Below, in pieces: positions 32,353-40,926 of a stretch of 64,000 bases of DNA (positions within the stretch are counted from its first letter, which is position 1; every line of letters starts with the position of its first letter). The notes under the pieces are model-generated. The model was not told the DNA's origin and made no database searches. It worked only from the letters and a program-made list of their open reading frames with translations. This stretch comes from Betaproteobacteria bacterium (lineage in GTDB: Bacteria > Pseudomonadota > Gammaproteobacteria > Burkholderiales > SG8-41), in assembly GCA_029863175.1 (NCBI GenBank), contig JAOTVX010000008.1:45367-109366 (forward strand), read 5' to 3'. The position numbers and the translations under genes are program-made.

Positions 32353-33273
32353 ATGAACATCACGCTGATCGAAAATTTCCGGGCCGTTTTCTACACGCCT
32401 TATTACGCTGCGATTGCCCTTGGCGCTTATCGTGCCGAGGGCATCGAGGTGGAGCTCAAGATCTCGCCGGATGCGGCCCGGACGCTCGAGTCGGTCATGT
32501 CCGGAGCCGGCAACGTCTCTTGGGGTGGGCCCGTGCGGGTGATGCTCGCGCTCGAGAAAGATCCCACGAGCCAGCCCATCGCATTCTGCGAGGTGGTGGG
32601 CCGCGATCCATTTTTCCTCCTTGGGCGCGCCCCGCATCCTCATTTCGAGTTGAAGGACCTCCTCGACAAGCGGGTCGCAACCGTGTCGGAAGTCCCGACG
32701 CCGTGGATGTGCCTGCAGCACGATCTGCGGCTGGCCGGACTGGACCCGGCCAAGGTGACGAGGATCAGCGATCGCACCATGTCCGAAAACGTTGCTGCAC
32801 TGCGCTCGCGGCAAGTCGATGTCATCCAGGTGTTCGAACCCTTTGCCGCGCAACTGGAAGAAGAGGGGGCAGGGCACATCTGGTACGCGGCGGCGAGCCG
32901 TGGACCGACAACGTACACCACATTCAATGCGCCACGGGCATTTCTGGAAGGGGAACCCGAAACTGCTCGGGGACTGTGCCGCGCGATCTACCGCACCCAG
33001 AAATGGATGGCGGCAAGGCCGGCCGAGGATCTGGCCGACGTCGTGGCGCCGTATTTCCCGGGCCTTTCGAGGTCGGTGCTGACGGCATCCTGCCACCGCT
33101 ACCAATCGCTGGAGGTGTGGAACCGGGGGCCCGTCATGGCCCGGGAGGGCTTCGAGTGGCTGCGCGACGCGGGCCTGTCCCGGGGACTCATCACCAGGCG
33201 CTATGCGTTTGAAGATTGTGTGGACATGCGATTGGCGGAGTCTGTGGTCCGGGACGACCCCCCTTCGCTCTAA
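32353..33273 (+). CDS. NMT1/THI5-like substrate-binding protein without signal peptide
   Basis: A 306-residue protein from ATG 32353. It has the NMT1/THI5 start Asn-Ile-Thr-Leu-Ile-Glu-Asn-Phe-Arg-Ala-Val-Phe-Tyr-Thr-Pro-Tyr-Tyr-Ala-Ala, where relatives show Trp/Phe-x-Pro-x-His-Ala/Tyr, then Gly-Ile-Glu-Val-Glu-Leu and Val-Ile-Gln-Val-Phe-Glu-Pro-Phe. Family members are periplasmic receptors of SsuABC-type ABC importers or cytosolic pyrimidine-precursor proteins. No signal peptide is seen even with the longer start at 32305, and no ABC permease or ATPase is adjacent. Confidence 0.82.
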   Translation: MNITLIENFRAVFYTPYYAAIALGAYRAEGIEVELKISPDAARTLESVMSGAGNVSWGGPVRVMLALEKDPTSQPIAFCEVVGRDPFFLLGRAPHPHFELKDLLDKRVATVSEVPTPWMCLQHDLRLAGLDPAKVTRISDRTMSENVAALRSRQVDVIQVFEPFAAQLEEEGAGHIWYAAASRGPTTYTTFNAPRAFLEGEPETARGLCRAIYRTQKWMAARPAEDLADVVAPYFPGLSRSVLTASCHRYQSLEVWNRGPVMAREGFEWLRDAGLSRGLITRRYAFEDCVDMRLAESVVRDDPPSL

Positions 33274-33427
33274 GCGCCCGAACGTCGGACGCCCGTCGCC
33301 GCTCATCGACACTGCCGCCATGAGCGTGACATTGTGCATGGCATGGCGGGCGTTACTTGCTTACCCTCTCCATGTTCAAGCGAATCTCACGTTACCTCCA
33401 CATCCGGGGGGAAAGGGGTAGTGAGCC

Positions 33428-33688
33428 ATGGAAATCCTCATCGTTCTATTCATGCTCATAGGCGTCTTTGTCGTCATGACGGCTCTCGGTCTGTGCATCT
33501 CATATGCTGTCGGTAGAGTCCTCTACGATCGTGAGCGCCCCAGGGCGGAGGCCGGCGACGCTGATCAATGCGCTCAATGCAATGTGGATCGCGAGTGGTA
33601 CGAAGGCATGCCCGGAGCGAAGCAGATTGCCCTTACCGCCTGGTGGTGGGCCAACCGGCTGACCTGGGCGTCGAAAGGTTGTCGGTAG
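33428..33688 (+). CDS. Small membrane protein with Cys-x-x-Cys
   Basis: An 86-residue protein. One hydrophobic helix covers residues 3-30; a cytosolic or periplasmic tail has Asp-Gln-Cys-Ala-Gln-Cys-Asn-Val and a Trp-rich segment (Ala-Trp-Trp-Trp-Ala-Asn-Arg-Leu-Thr-Trp). GGAAAGGGG lies upstream of the ATG at a somewhat long spacing. No family recognised. The Cys pair could bind metal. Confidence 0.5.
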   Translation: MEILIVLFMLIGVFVVMTALGLCISYAVGRVLYDRERPRAEAGDADQCAQCNVDREWYEGMPGAKQIALTAWWWANRLTWASKGCR

Positions 33689-34027
33689 ACTAGTCGGCGG
33701 GTCGTGCGGGGCAAGTCGGCCCTAGTGGCCCGAGCAAATGGCGAAGACTTGGGCGAACGAAAGGCCCGGTCTCTCCGGTCGTAATCTCCTGGCTTCGCCG
33801 ATCATGCAACCCGAAGAAACGGCGGCCGCCTGAACGGTGCCGCGTTTGTTCAGGGATCTTTTTCGCGTTCCTTTCCTTGCTTGCGTTTTCGGCCCATAAT
33901 AAGGGGGTCGAGCACGCCTTGGGTTTGTTTGCAGTTCGTTTCCGGCTGGCACTTTCGGTCCTCTCCCATAGGTTATTTGATGCCGCGTGCACTATCGCGC
34001 GCGGCCACGCTACCTCTGGAGGACATT
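33689..34027. other. Gap containing the long leader of the cold-shock gene
   Basis: No gene is seen. Cold-shock genes usually have long 5' leaders, and TTCCTT with CATAAT 16 bases later (near 33873-33900) could be the promoter, which would give a leader of about 120 bases. This is a weak match and not more than a suggestion. Confidence 0.35.
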
Positions 34028-34237
34028 ATGTCTACCACCGGCACTGTAAAGTTTTTCAACCCTACCAAGGGTTTCGGCTTCATCCAACCCGAAGATGGCT
34101 CGAAGGACGTATTCGTGCACATCTCCGCCGTCGAGCAGGCGGGCCTCGGCACGCTGAGCGAGAACCAGAAAGTCTCGTTCGACGTGCAGAAGGGCAACAA
34201 CGGCAAGTTCTCCGCGATCAATCTGAAGGCTGTGTGA
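34028..34237 (+). CDS. cspA: Cold-shock protein, CspA family
   Basis: A 69-residue OB-fold nucleic-acid-binding protein. RNP1 is Lys-Gly-Phe-Gly-Phe-Ile and RNP2 is Val-Phe-Val-His-Ile; both are intact. The length and start [11 protein letters not shown] are typical. GGAG lies 6-9 bases before the ATG. A strong terminator follows, so it is a single-gene unit. It probably acts as an RNA chaperone, at low temperature or generally. Confidence 0.95.
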   Translation: MSTTGTVKFFNPTKGFGFIQPEDGSKDVFVHISAVEQAGLGTLSENQKVSFDVQKGNNGKFSAINLKAV

Positions 34238-34277
34238 TGCTCCGCGTCGACTGAAAATCCGGCGCGCAGCAGCCGCA

Positions 34278-34303
34278 AAACCCCGCTTCGGCGGGGTTTC
34301 GTT
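34278..34303 (+). terminator. Strong intrinsic terminator after cspA
   Basis: AAACCCCGC (34278-34286), tetraloop TTCG, GCGGGGTTT (34291-34299), then CGTTT. This is a classic UUCG-capped stem. Confidence 0.9.
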
Positions 34304-34352
34304 TGACGCGGTTGCCGCAGGCATTTCTCAACGGTCTCTTCCAGGAGTTGAC

Positions 34353-34616
34353 ATGAACATCTTTGTGGGCAACCTCGGTCCCGACGTGACCGAGGCGGAA
34401 ATAACGGAACTGTTCAAGCCATTCGGCCAGGTGGGGTCTGTGCAGCTGGTGCGAGAGTTGTTCACCGGCAAGGTCAAGGGATTTGGCTTCGTGGAGATGC
34501 CCGGCAAGCAGCATTCGCTCGCCGCGATCGCCGGGCTGAACGGCAAGGAACTTGCCGGGCGCCCGCTGAGGGTGAACGAGGCGCGGGACCGGCCCGAGCG
34601 CGGCCGGCGCCGATAG
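34353..34616 (+). CDS. RRM-domain RNA-binding protein
   Basis: An 87-residue protein that is a single RNA recognition motif plus an Arg-rich tail. RNP2 reads Ile-Phe-Val-Gly-Asn-Leu (residues 3-8) and RNP1 Lys-Gly-Phe-Gly-Phe-Val-Glu-Met (residues 42-49). CAGGAG lies before the ATG. Such small RRM proteins are widespread in betaproteobacteria and cyanobacteria and often cold-inducible; its position right after cspA fits that idea (inference). Confidence 0.93.
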   Translation: MNIFVGNLGPDVTEAEITELFKPFGQVGSVQLVRELFTGKVKGFGFVEMPGKQHSLAAIAGLNGKELAGRPLRVNEARDRPERGRRR

Positions 34617-34981
34617 CCGTCGGGCGCAGCAGGCACGCGTTCAATCCGCGCTGCGATTTGTCCATTTCCGAGAACGTCCGCGCGCACCTGTCGATACGCG
34701 ATTTCGGGGGAGGGGGCGCCGCTCGAGCGCGGCCGATCGCAAGCGCTTTGCCGATCAGCTGGCCCGCTCCCGGACCCGCCGGGAGCGCCCCCTTTCGCGT
34801 TGCAACGGACAAGGTAAAAATGATTGCCCCTCGCGCCGGAACCGCGTATAAGAAAACAGGCGTTTAGTTTCCTCTCCTTGGGCCCGTCTGATTGCGGGCT
34901 GTTTCTGCGGCTACCTCTCTCAGGGCTTGGGATTGAACATACCCGGGCTTGCCTCCGTCCATCGATTCTTCAGGGACACTT
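34617..34981. other. Gap with no convincing gene
   Basis: A 365-base stretch with no supported gene. The last 120 bases are lower in GC and could contain the promoter for the pair of small genes that follow. Confidence 0.4.
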
Positions 34982-35203
34982 ATGGCCGCCATCCAAACAG
35001 AGCTGCTGCCTGCAGAGCCAGACTCACTGCGTCGACTCACCTGCGGCACGGTGAAGAAGCGTATACCCGCCGAGCACAGCGAGAAGCTGGTTCGCTGCGG
35101 CTTTGCGAAAAATCAAGCCGGCACACTGATCATCACGATCAGGGGCCATGCAAAACTAGCGTTTGAACTCACTGGCGCGAGCTGGTTTGCCACGCCGATT
35201 TGA
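34982..35203 (+). CDS. Small hypothetical protein, possible winged-helix-like, copy 1
   Basis: A 73-residue protein from ATG 34982, with AGGGACAC upstream. The middle reads Ala-Glu-His-Ser-Glu-Lys-Leu-Val-Arg-Cys-Gly-Phe-Ala and then Leu-Ile-Ile-Thr-Ile-Arg-Gly-His-Ala-Lys-Leu. The pattern of a helix ending Leu-x-x-x-Gly-Phe/Leu and a beta wing ending in Thr-x-x-Gly is like winged-helix proteins such as MarR-type wings. The next gene has the same pattern. Function unknown. Confidence 0.55.
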   Translation: MAAIQTELLPAEPDSLRRLTCGTVKKRIPAEHSEKLVRCGFAKNQAGTLIITIRGHAKLAFELTGASWFATPI

Positions 35204-35226
35204 GTCGACCTGAAAAGGCGCGAGCG

Positions 35227-35409
35227 ATGGATCAGGCGGTTGGTTTTTCCGAGCTGCGCTGGCTGCAGGAGTTGACTCACAAGAGGCGAAAAGGGGTAAT
35301 GCCCGAGTTGATCGGAGCCAAGCTTCTCAAAAGAGGGCTCATTGAGCGCAAGAATGGCGGCTTCGCGCTCACGGCACGGGGCCTGATCGCGCTTGCCAAG
35401 CTGGGCTAA
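35227..35409 (+). CDS. Small hypothetical protein, possible winged-helix-like, copy 2
   Basis: A 60-residue protein from ATG 35227, with AAAGG nine bases upstream (a TTG at 35200 overlapping the previous stop is an alternative). It reads Leu-Ile-Gly-Ala-Lys-Leu-Leu-Lys-Arg-Gly-Leu-Ile-Glu-Arg and Phe-Ala-Leu-Thr-Ala-Arg-Gly-Leu-Ile-Ala-Leu, parallel to the preceding gene. The pair looks like an old tandem duplication. No target is known. Confidence 0.55.
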   Translation: MDQAVGFSELRWLQELTHKRRKGVMPELIGAKLLKRGLIERKNGGFALTARGLIALAKLG

Positions 35410-35552
35410 CAGGCCGACGCGCATCGAATTGGAGGTGGAGGCGATATCGCGATGATGGCGGGGATGCGTCGGCTTTATTCTCTCGAACCCGGTGAGCGTC
35501 GTGTGAAAGACCTGCCTCACACGGCACTCGCCGAGCCGAAGGTCATTGCTTT

Positions 35553-36629
35553 CTATTTTTTCTCAGCCTGTTTGATGCTCCCAGCGCCCTTGGTGCTGAT
35601 GGCTGCTTTGGCCGCCTTGATCAAACTGGCGTCTACTTGGAAGATTTCGCGGTTAACCGCTTCGACCTCTTCGCCCGTTGCCGGGTTGATGATTGCCTTG
35701 CGCTTCGCCGCGTCTGCCAAAAAAGCCTCGTCCTTGATCATCTTTTGGAATGCTGCACGCAGCGCCATGACAACATCGTCTGGAACACCGGGTTTGGCCA
35801 TCAACGATCGACCGATTGGCGCACCGGAAGAAACAAAACGAAGTACTTTCTTGGCTTGCGGATCGTCGACAATCTCCTGGAGCAACGGCACGTCCGGTAG
35901 GTCGGGATCACGTTGCAAGCCGGCCTGGAGCACGATCTTGATGTTGCCGGCTTTCAATTCGGCACTGTCCCCAGATTTAAATGACGCCCAGTTCTTGGAA
36001 ACCACATCTGCCTCGCCCCGCAAAATGGCGAGGGTGGCCTTTTTCGAGCCTTTGTAACCGCAGATCAATTTGAATTTCAGTCCAGCGACATTTTTCAACG
36101 TCGCCGGCATTTGTGCACTACGCGCCGATTTGCCGGTACAGGCAACGATAAGTTCTGTTTTACGCATGCCTTCGATGGTGGTCGCCGGTGCCCCTTTGCG
36201 TACGGCGAAAGCCGCATTGGCTGGCGCAAATCGGCCGATGTAACGGATCTTGGACGCATCCCATTTAGCACGTTTCGGCGTGAGCAATTGGATATGAGCC
36301 AAGGTGTCAGGTAAGAGCGCGATAGTCAAACCATCGGCAGCGACATTGTTCAGGTAATTAGCGGCTGCCTTGCGCCCGCCGCCACCTGGCATATGCTGAA
36401 CAATCACATTCGGTTTTCCGGGAATATATTGGCCGATATGCGCGGCGGCCAGCTGACCATAAAGATCATAAGACCCGCCCGGCGGATGGCCGAGCAAAAT
36501 CGTCAGATCTCTTCCTTTGTAAAGGTCTTCCACGGTACCGGCTGCTGCGGGCGAAGAAGCCGTGATTACTCCCATCGAAGCAGCGGCAGCTATCATCACC
36601 AGTTTGTTCATCATTGACGCGTTTTTCAT
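35553..36629 (-). CDS. TctC/Bug-family periplasmic solute receptor
   Basis: A 358-residue receptor with AGGAGG seven bases before the ATG and a signal peptide ending near Ser-Pro-Ala-Ala-Ala-Gly (residue 31). The mature protein begins Asp-Leu-Tyr-Lys-Gly-Arg-Asp-Leu-Thr-Ile-Leu-Leu-Gly-His-Pro-Pro-Gly-Gly-Ser-Tyr-Asp, a variant of the Bug ligand loop, and has Gln-His-Met-Pro-Gly-Gly-Gly-Gly. It is divergent from its permease gene at 36863, with a shared 233-base control region. The codon use is less GC-biased than in the flanks, as in the permease gene. Confidence 0.9.
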   Translation of the reverse strand: MKNASMMNKLVMIAAAASMGVITASSPAAAGTVEDLYKGRDLTILLGHPPGGSYDLYGQLAAAHIGQYIPGKPNVIVQHMPGGGGRKAAANYLNNVAADGLTIALLPDTLAHIQLLTPKRAKWDASKIRYIGRFAPANAAFAVRKGAPATTIEGMRKTELIVACTGKSARSAQMPATLKNVAGLKFKLICGYKGSKKATLAILRGEADVVSKNWASFKSGDSAELKAGNIKIVLQAGLQRDPDLPDVPLLQEIVDDPQAKKVLRFVSSGAPIGRSLMAKPGVPDDVVMALRAAFQKMIKDEAFLADAAKRKAIINPATGEEVEAVNREIFQVDASLIKAAKAAISTKGAGSIKQAEKK

Positions 36630-36862
36630 TAACCGTCCTCCTAATTCATTTGAAAATGCTTGTTTCAGTACGTCTGATAATATGGCGCCAGCTTCGAGAA
36701 TAAGACGTGCGTCGCCTGGCCTCGATACGCGATTAGATGTTCTTGCGCGTGAGTTAGATTTGAAGTTGTGGACAAGACTGTCATACGGTAAAACGATATC
36801 AACGAACCCGGTAGGGCCGCAAGAAGTTTGTGGTGAATGCCCGGTTAGTGGGGAATCCTTAG

Positions 36863-38854
36863 ATGGTCTGGGAAGCAGCGATTACCGCGTTGGGCGTCCT
36901 CAGCGATCCAACGCGGCTAATGTTCGTTGTTTTGGGGACGTTCCTAGGCCTGATTATCGGGGTCATTCCGGGAATCGGTGGCCTCGTGGGCTTGGCCCTG
37001 TTGCTGCCGTTCACCTTTTCCATGGACCCGTATACGGCCCTCGCATTCCTGGTCGGCGTGCAGTCGGTTACCACCACGTCGGATACGATTCCTGCGGTGC
37101 TATTCGGTGTGCCTGGGACGGTCGGCTCTGCGGCGACGATTCTTGACGGCCATCCAATGGCCCGTCGCGGCGAAACCGGCCGCGCCTACGGCGCGGCCTT
37201 CACCGCGTCGGTTTGTGGTGGACTGTTCGGTGCATTCGTCTTGGCAATTTCAATTCCAATCCTCCGGCCTTTTATCTTGGCTGTGGGCACGCCGGAATTG
37301 TTGGCCATTTGTCTTCTTGGCTTGACGCTTGTTGTCTCGCTCTCCCGCGGCGCCATGGCAAAAGGGATGGTGGCGGCAGCCGTCGGGCTTTTGTTGTCGA
37401 CTATTGGCGATGAACCACAGACCGGCGAATTACGCTGGTCAATTGATTTGGCCTATCTGTGGGATGGACTGCCGCTGGTACCCTTGGCACTGGGACTATT
37501 TGCCGTGCCTGAAATTATTGATCTTGGCGTATCACGCGGCTCGATCGCTGGCGATAAGGTCAAGGATGAGCGGTGGCAGCAACTCCAGGGTGTACGCGAT
37601 GTATTGAAGAACTGGTGGTTGGTTCTCCGCTGCTCTGCCATCGGTACATTATTAGGGGCGATTCCCGGTGTCGGCGCGTCTGTGATTGACTGGATCGCCT
37701 ACGGCTACGCCGCCCGATCGGTGAAGGGCGCATCCAAGACCTTTGGTAAAGGAGATGTGCGGGGTGTTATAGCTTCGGAGAGTTCGAACAATGCCAAGGA
37801 AGGCGGCGCGTTGGTGCCAACACTAGCCTTCGGCGTCCCGGGTTCAGCCTCCATGGCCTTGCTGCTGGGCGCCTTTCTTATTCATGGGATCGCGCCCGGC
37901 CCCAACATGTTGGATAAGCAACTCGACGTCACATTTACCCTGATCTGGACGGTGGCGATTGCCAATATTTTGGGTGCTGGCGCCTGTTTTCTGTTTGCGG
38001 GGCAATTCGCACGTATTGCCACTGTCCGCGCTGGAATTCTGGTGCCGTTGATATTCGGCATCATGCTCGTCGGGGCGTTCCAGGGTGCCAGGGATTACGG
38101 GGACCTGGTGGTGCTGGTGCTCTCTGGGGCGCTTGGCTGGATCATGAAGAGTAGGGAATGGCCGAGGCCACCGCTTATTCTGGCGTTCGTGCTTGGTGGT
38201 TTGGTTGAAAATTATCTGTTCATCTCGCATCTTCGCTACGGACTTGAATGGACATTAAGGCCAGTGCCAATGGTCATGATTGCGATCATAGTATTTATGC
38301 TGGTTCGACCGTTGATTTCGTATTGGCGGGGTGGTCAGCGAGCCGGCACCGAGGCATTGGGCTCCGAAGAGGCGACCACTCAGGCGATGAATCCGACCGA
38401 GTTTTTAATGTGGGCTGGAACCGCGGCCTTGTTTATCTACGTGTTTGTCAGCAGCGCAGAATGGGAACAGGCAGCGCGCCTAATGCCCCAAGCCGTTGCC
38501 GTGGTCGGCCTGATCGCGATTGCCGCTTACGTCGTATGGAACTGGTTTAGTGGCGGTGCGGCCTCCTCAAAGGAAGTAACATCTTGGTCTGGGGCTCTCG
38601 GCCAGGGTCTTTGGCTGGTGGGGCTCGTTCTGGCTGTCCGCTTGATCGGCATGTTACCGGCCATGGGGCTTTTCGTGGTTGCTTACATGCGGTTAGAGGG
38701 GAAAAGTCCATGGTCGAGTATCGTAATGATTGCGGTACCCTATTGGCTCGCGGCTTTTTTCCTATTTCACAAACTACTGCATCTCCCTTGGCCGCAGTCT
38801 TTGCTGGGTGATTGGTTCCCGGTTATTCGTACGAGCCTGGGCCGACTTCTTTAG
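36863..38854 (+). CDS. TctA-TctB fusion permease of a tripartite tricarboxylate transporter
   Basis: A 663-residue membrane protein: TctA domain to about residue 500, then a TctB-like domain with four helices. TctA marks are Gly-Val-Ile-Pro-Gly-Ile-Gly-Gly-Leu-Val-Gly, Ser-Val-Thr-Thr-Thr-Ser-Asp-Thr-Ile-Pro, and Glu-Gly-Gly-Ala-Leu-Val-Pro-Thr-Leu. Here the start is a normal ATG with GGGGAA upstream, and the first helices are included in full. The same two-domain arrangement occurs in the permease at 17408-19375, so it is a lineage feature and not a chance fusion. It works with the divergent receptor at 35553-36629. Confidence 0.93.
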   Translation: MVWEAAITALGVLSDPTRLMFVVLGTFLGLIIGVIPGIGGLVGLALLLPFTFSMDPYTALAFLVGVQSVTTTSDTIPAVLFGVPGTVGSAATILDGHPMARRGETGRAYGAAFTASVCGGLFGAFVLAISIPILRPFILAVGTPELLAICLLGLTLVVSLSRGAMAKGMVAAAVGLLLSTIGDEPQTGELRWSIDLAYLWDGLPLVPLALGLFAVPEIIDLGVSRGSIAGDKVKDERWQQLQGVRDVLKNWWLVLRCSAIGTLLGAIPGVGASVIDWIAYGYAARSVKGASKTFGKGDVRGVIASESSNNAKEGGALVPTLAFGVPGSASMALLLGAFLIHGIAPGPNMLDKQLDVTFTLIWTVAIANILGAGACFLFAGQFARIATVRAGILVPLIFGIMLVGAFQGARDYGDLVVLVLSGALGWIMKSREWPRPPLILAFVLGGLVENYLFISHLRYGLEWTLRPVPMVMIAIIVFMLVRPLISYWRGGQRAGTEALGSEEATTQAMNPTEFLMWAGTAALFIYVFVSSAEWEQAARLMPQAVAVVGLIAIAAYVVWNWFSGGAASSKEVTSWSGALGQGLWLVGLVLAVRLIGMLPAMGLFVVAYMRLEGKSPWSSIVMIAVPYWLAAFFLFHKLLHLPWPQSLLGDWFPVIRTSLGRLL

Positions 38855-38949
38855 AGATGACGTTAGCGACACGACGATTTTCGTTCGAAACGTACGCGCG
38901 TTTCATTCATGTTAGGGGCTCTTAGATAACCAGCCAGGGAGTGCTTCGT

Positions 38950-39267
38950 GTGTTAGTCACGTTTCGAACCAACGCCTACGCGAACATAACGATGTTCGGC
39001 GACGTCGCTATCAGGTTGCTCAAGCTGATGGGGCACACTGGAACGGTGCCAAGCGCTATTCTGGCTGACGATGTTCCTCAAGCGCTTGCTCGCTTGCAGG
39101 CGGCTATCGCGGCGGACAAGGCGGCGTCGGGGGAGAGCACGCCCAACGGTGCCGAGAGCGACGACTCCGAGGAGCCGGCAGTTAGCCTGGCGCATCGGGC
39201 TTTTCCGCTGATCGAGCTGCTGGAGGCCGCCGCAAAAAGAAACTGCGACGTGATGTGGGATAATTGA
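38950..39267 (+). CDS. DUF1840 family protein
   Basis: A 105-residue protein. The GTG at 38950 is chosen because it yields Met-Leu-Val-Thr-Phe-Arg-Thr-Asn-Ala, the usual DUF1840 start, and AGGGAG lies 8 bases upstream; a GTG at 38941 would be too close to that site. Other marks are Leu-Leu-Lys-Leu-Met-Gly, Ala-Leu-Ala-Arg-Leu-Gln-Ala-Ala-Ile-Ala and a C-terminal Pro-Leu-Ile-Glu-Leu-Leu-Glu-Ala-Ala. Function unknown; the family is largely betaproteobacterial as far as I know. Confidence 0.85.
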   Translation: MLVTFRTNAYANITMFGDVAIRLLKLMGHTGTVPSAILADDVPQALARLQAAIAADKAASGESTPNGAESDDSEEPAVSLAHRAFPLIELLEAAAKRNCDVMWDN

Positions 39268-39347
39268 ACCGCAAAGCACGCCGAGAGAAACAAACCACGA
39301 TACACGATTTGCGGCCGTTCGACGCATCATCCATCACCCATCAACCA

Positions 39348-40595
39348 TCAACCATCACGCGTCACGTCTCGCTGCTCCTCCGGCGGTTTGACCGCGCTGA
39401 ACATTCTGAGAAGCAACAGGTCGTAGACGATCTTCAATGCGCCGCATATGACGAGCGGCCAGCCGAAAGGGGAGAGCGTTAGCAGATAGCCTGCGATGGT
39501 CGGACTGATCGCCGCGGCAAAGCTGCGTGGCACGGCCGTCACGCTCGCCGCGGCGGCGCGCTCTTCGGGCGATACCACGGCCATAACGTAAGACGAGCGC
39601 ACGGGGACATCCATCTGCGAAAGGGCGCTGCGCAGGCACAGGAAGACGATGGCAAGGGGGAGCGTTGGCATCAGCGGGACCAGGATGAGGAATAGGTTGG
39701 CCGGCAGATGCGTGAACACCATGGTGTTTATCAGTCCAAAGCGCCCGGCAATCTTGGCTGCCACCAGGAACGAGACGGCTGCCAGGATGTTGGTCCAGAA
39801 AAAGATCGTCGAGGCCGCGACGATCGACAGATCGAAGCGCTGGAAAAGCCATAAGGCGATCAACGACTGAACGGCAAACCCGCCGCCGAACGCGTCGATG
39901 CTGAAAAGGGCGGCCAGCTTGTAGACGATCCGCTTCGATTGATGCAGCGGGGCACGCTGGTCCGAGGCGGGGGCCTCGATCTTGGGCGAGAGCGTGCGAT
40001 AGAGTAGCAGATTGCCTATCCCGAGTGCGGCGTAGGCGAGGAACATCATTTGCACCGCGGCCTTGGGCTCAAGCCCGAGCCATGCGCCGAGCAACGCGGG
40101 AATTCCGGCGGCCTGCGCGCCGAGTGCGCCGACGAGCGAACCGACGAGGCTGTAGCGGGCGAAGAGCGCGGTCCGCGACTGCGGCGTGACGGAGCGCGCG
40201 AGCATCGCGTGCTCGAGGGGAGCGAATACGGTGACGTCTCCCGATGCTGGATTCAACACGCCGAAGACAGCGATGATCAGCAGGGGCCAGAAATCGGTTG
40301 CGTGGGTCAGCAACAATGCCACTGCGACGAGCAGCGCCGAGCCGGCCATGAGCAGGCTGCGCGCGCGGTAGCGATGGGCGATGAGCCCAATCGTTAGCGT
40401 CATCCCGCCAGCGCCAAACAGTGTTGCTGTAATAATGACACCAACCTGGAGCGCGTCGAAGCCCAGCAAGGTCAGGTAATACGGGAGTAGAAGACTGATA
40501 TACCCGTCACCGAAGGCGCGCATCGCGCGCGTCCAGAGCAGAATCCGCGCATCGTGCAACGTGCCTGGCGGCAGAAGTCGGGGTAACGGGGGCAT
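39348..40595 (-). CDS. MFS transporter
   Basis: A 415-residue major facilitator with about 12 helices. Gly-Leu-Ile-Ala-His-Arg-Tyr-Arg-Ala-Arg between helices 2 and 3 corresponds to the family Gly-x-x-x-Asp-Arg-x-Gly-Arg-Arg loop in a diverged form. A central loop (Ser-Pro-Lys-Ile-Glu-Ala-Pro-Ala-Ser-Asp) separates the two halves. The C terminus ends Asp-Val-Thr-Arg-Asp-Gly inside the GTGA-type repeat zone. No substrate is suggested by context, and the ribosome site is weak. Confidence 0.85.
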   Translation of the reverse strand: MPPLPRLLPPGTLHDARILLWTRAMRAFGDGYISLLLPYYLTLLGFDALQVGVIITATLFGAGGMTLTIGLIAHRYRARSLLMAGSALLVAVALLLTHATDFWPLLIIAVFGVLNPASGDVTVFAPLEHAMLARSVTPQSRTALFARYSLVGSLVGALGAQAAGIPALLGAWLGLEPKAAVQMMFLAYAALGIGNLLLYRTLSPKIEAPASDQRAPLHQSKRIVYKLAALFSIDAFGGGFAVQSLIALWLFQRFDLSIVAASTIFFWTNILAAVSFLVAAKIAGRFGLINTMVFTHLPANLFLILVPLMPTLPLAIVFLCLRSALSQMDVPVRSSYVMAVVSPEERAAAASVTAVPRSFAAAISPTIAGYLLTLSPFGWPLVICGALKIVYDLLLLRMFSAVKPPEEQRDVTRDG

Positions 40596-40926
40596 ATAAC
40601 ATCCGTGAAGGGTGATTCGTGAATCTTGAATCGAAACGTCAAGAACCTAATATTAAGCGACCGATGGACGCCGATGAAACCCGACGATGATGATTCACTT
40701 GAGTTTTCTATCTGCGTTCAATCCCCCATCCCCGACCCTTCCCCCAAAGGAGGAAGGGGGACAATTGCTTCCTCTCTCCCTTTGGGAGTGAGGGAAAGCC
40801 TGAGGGCTGGCGTTCATCTGCGGCTAATGTTGTTTTTTGATTTTTCAGACGTGTTCTAGGCACGACTCACGCCTTTAACGTGAAGGGCAATGTTGGTAGG
40901 ATGCCCGTTTTTCCTGGGAGACCCCA
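40596..40926. repeat. Gap with an imperfect CCTTCCCCC/GGGGGA hairpin repeat
   Basis: No gene is seen. At about 40720-40800 CCCTTCCCCC-AAAGGAGGAAGGGGGA forms a hairpin, followed by TTCCTCTCTCCCTTTGGGAGTGAGGGAAAG, another one. Elements of this shape are common between genes of beta- and gammaproteobacteria. GTGATTCGTGAATC units of the GTGA family lie at 40615-40632. Confidence 0.5.
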
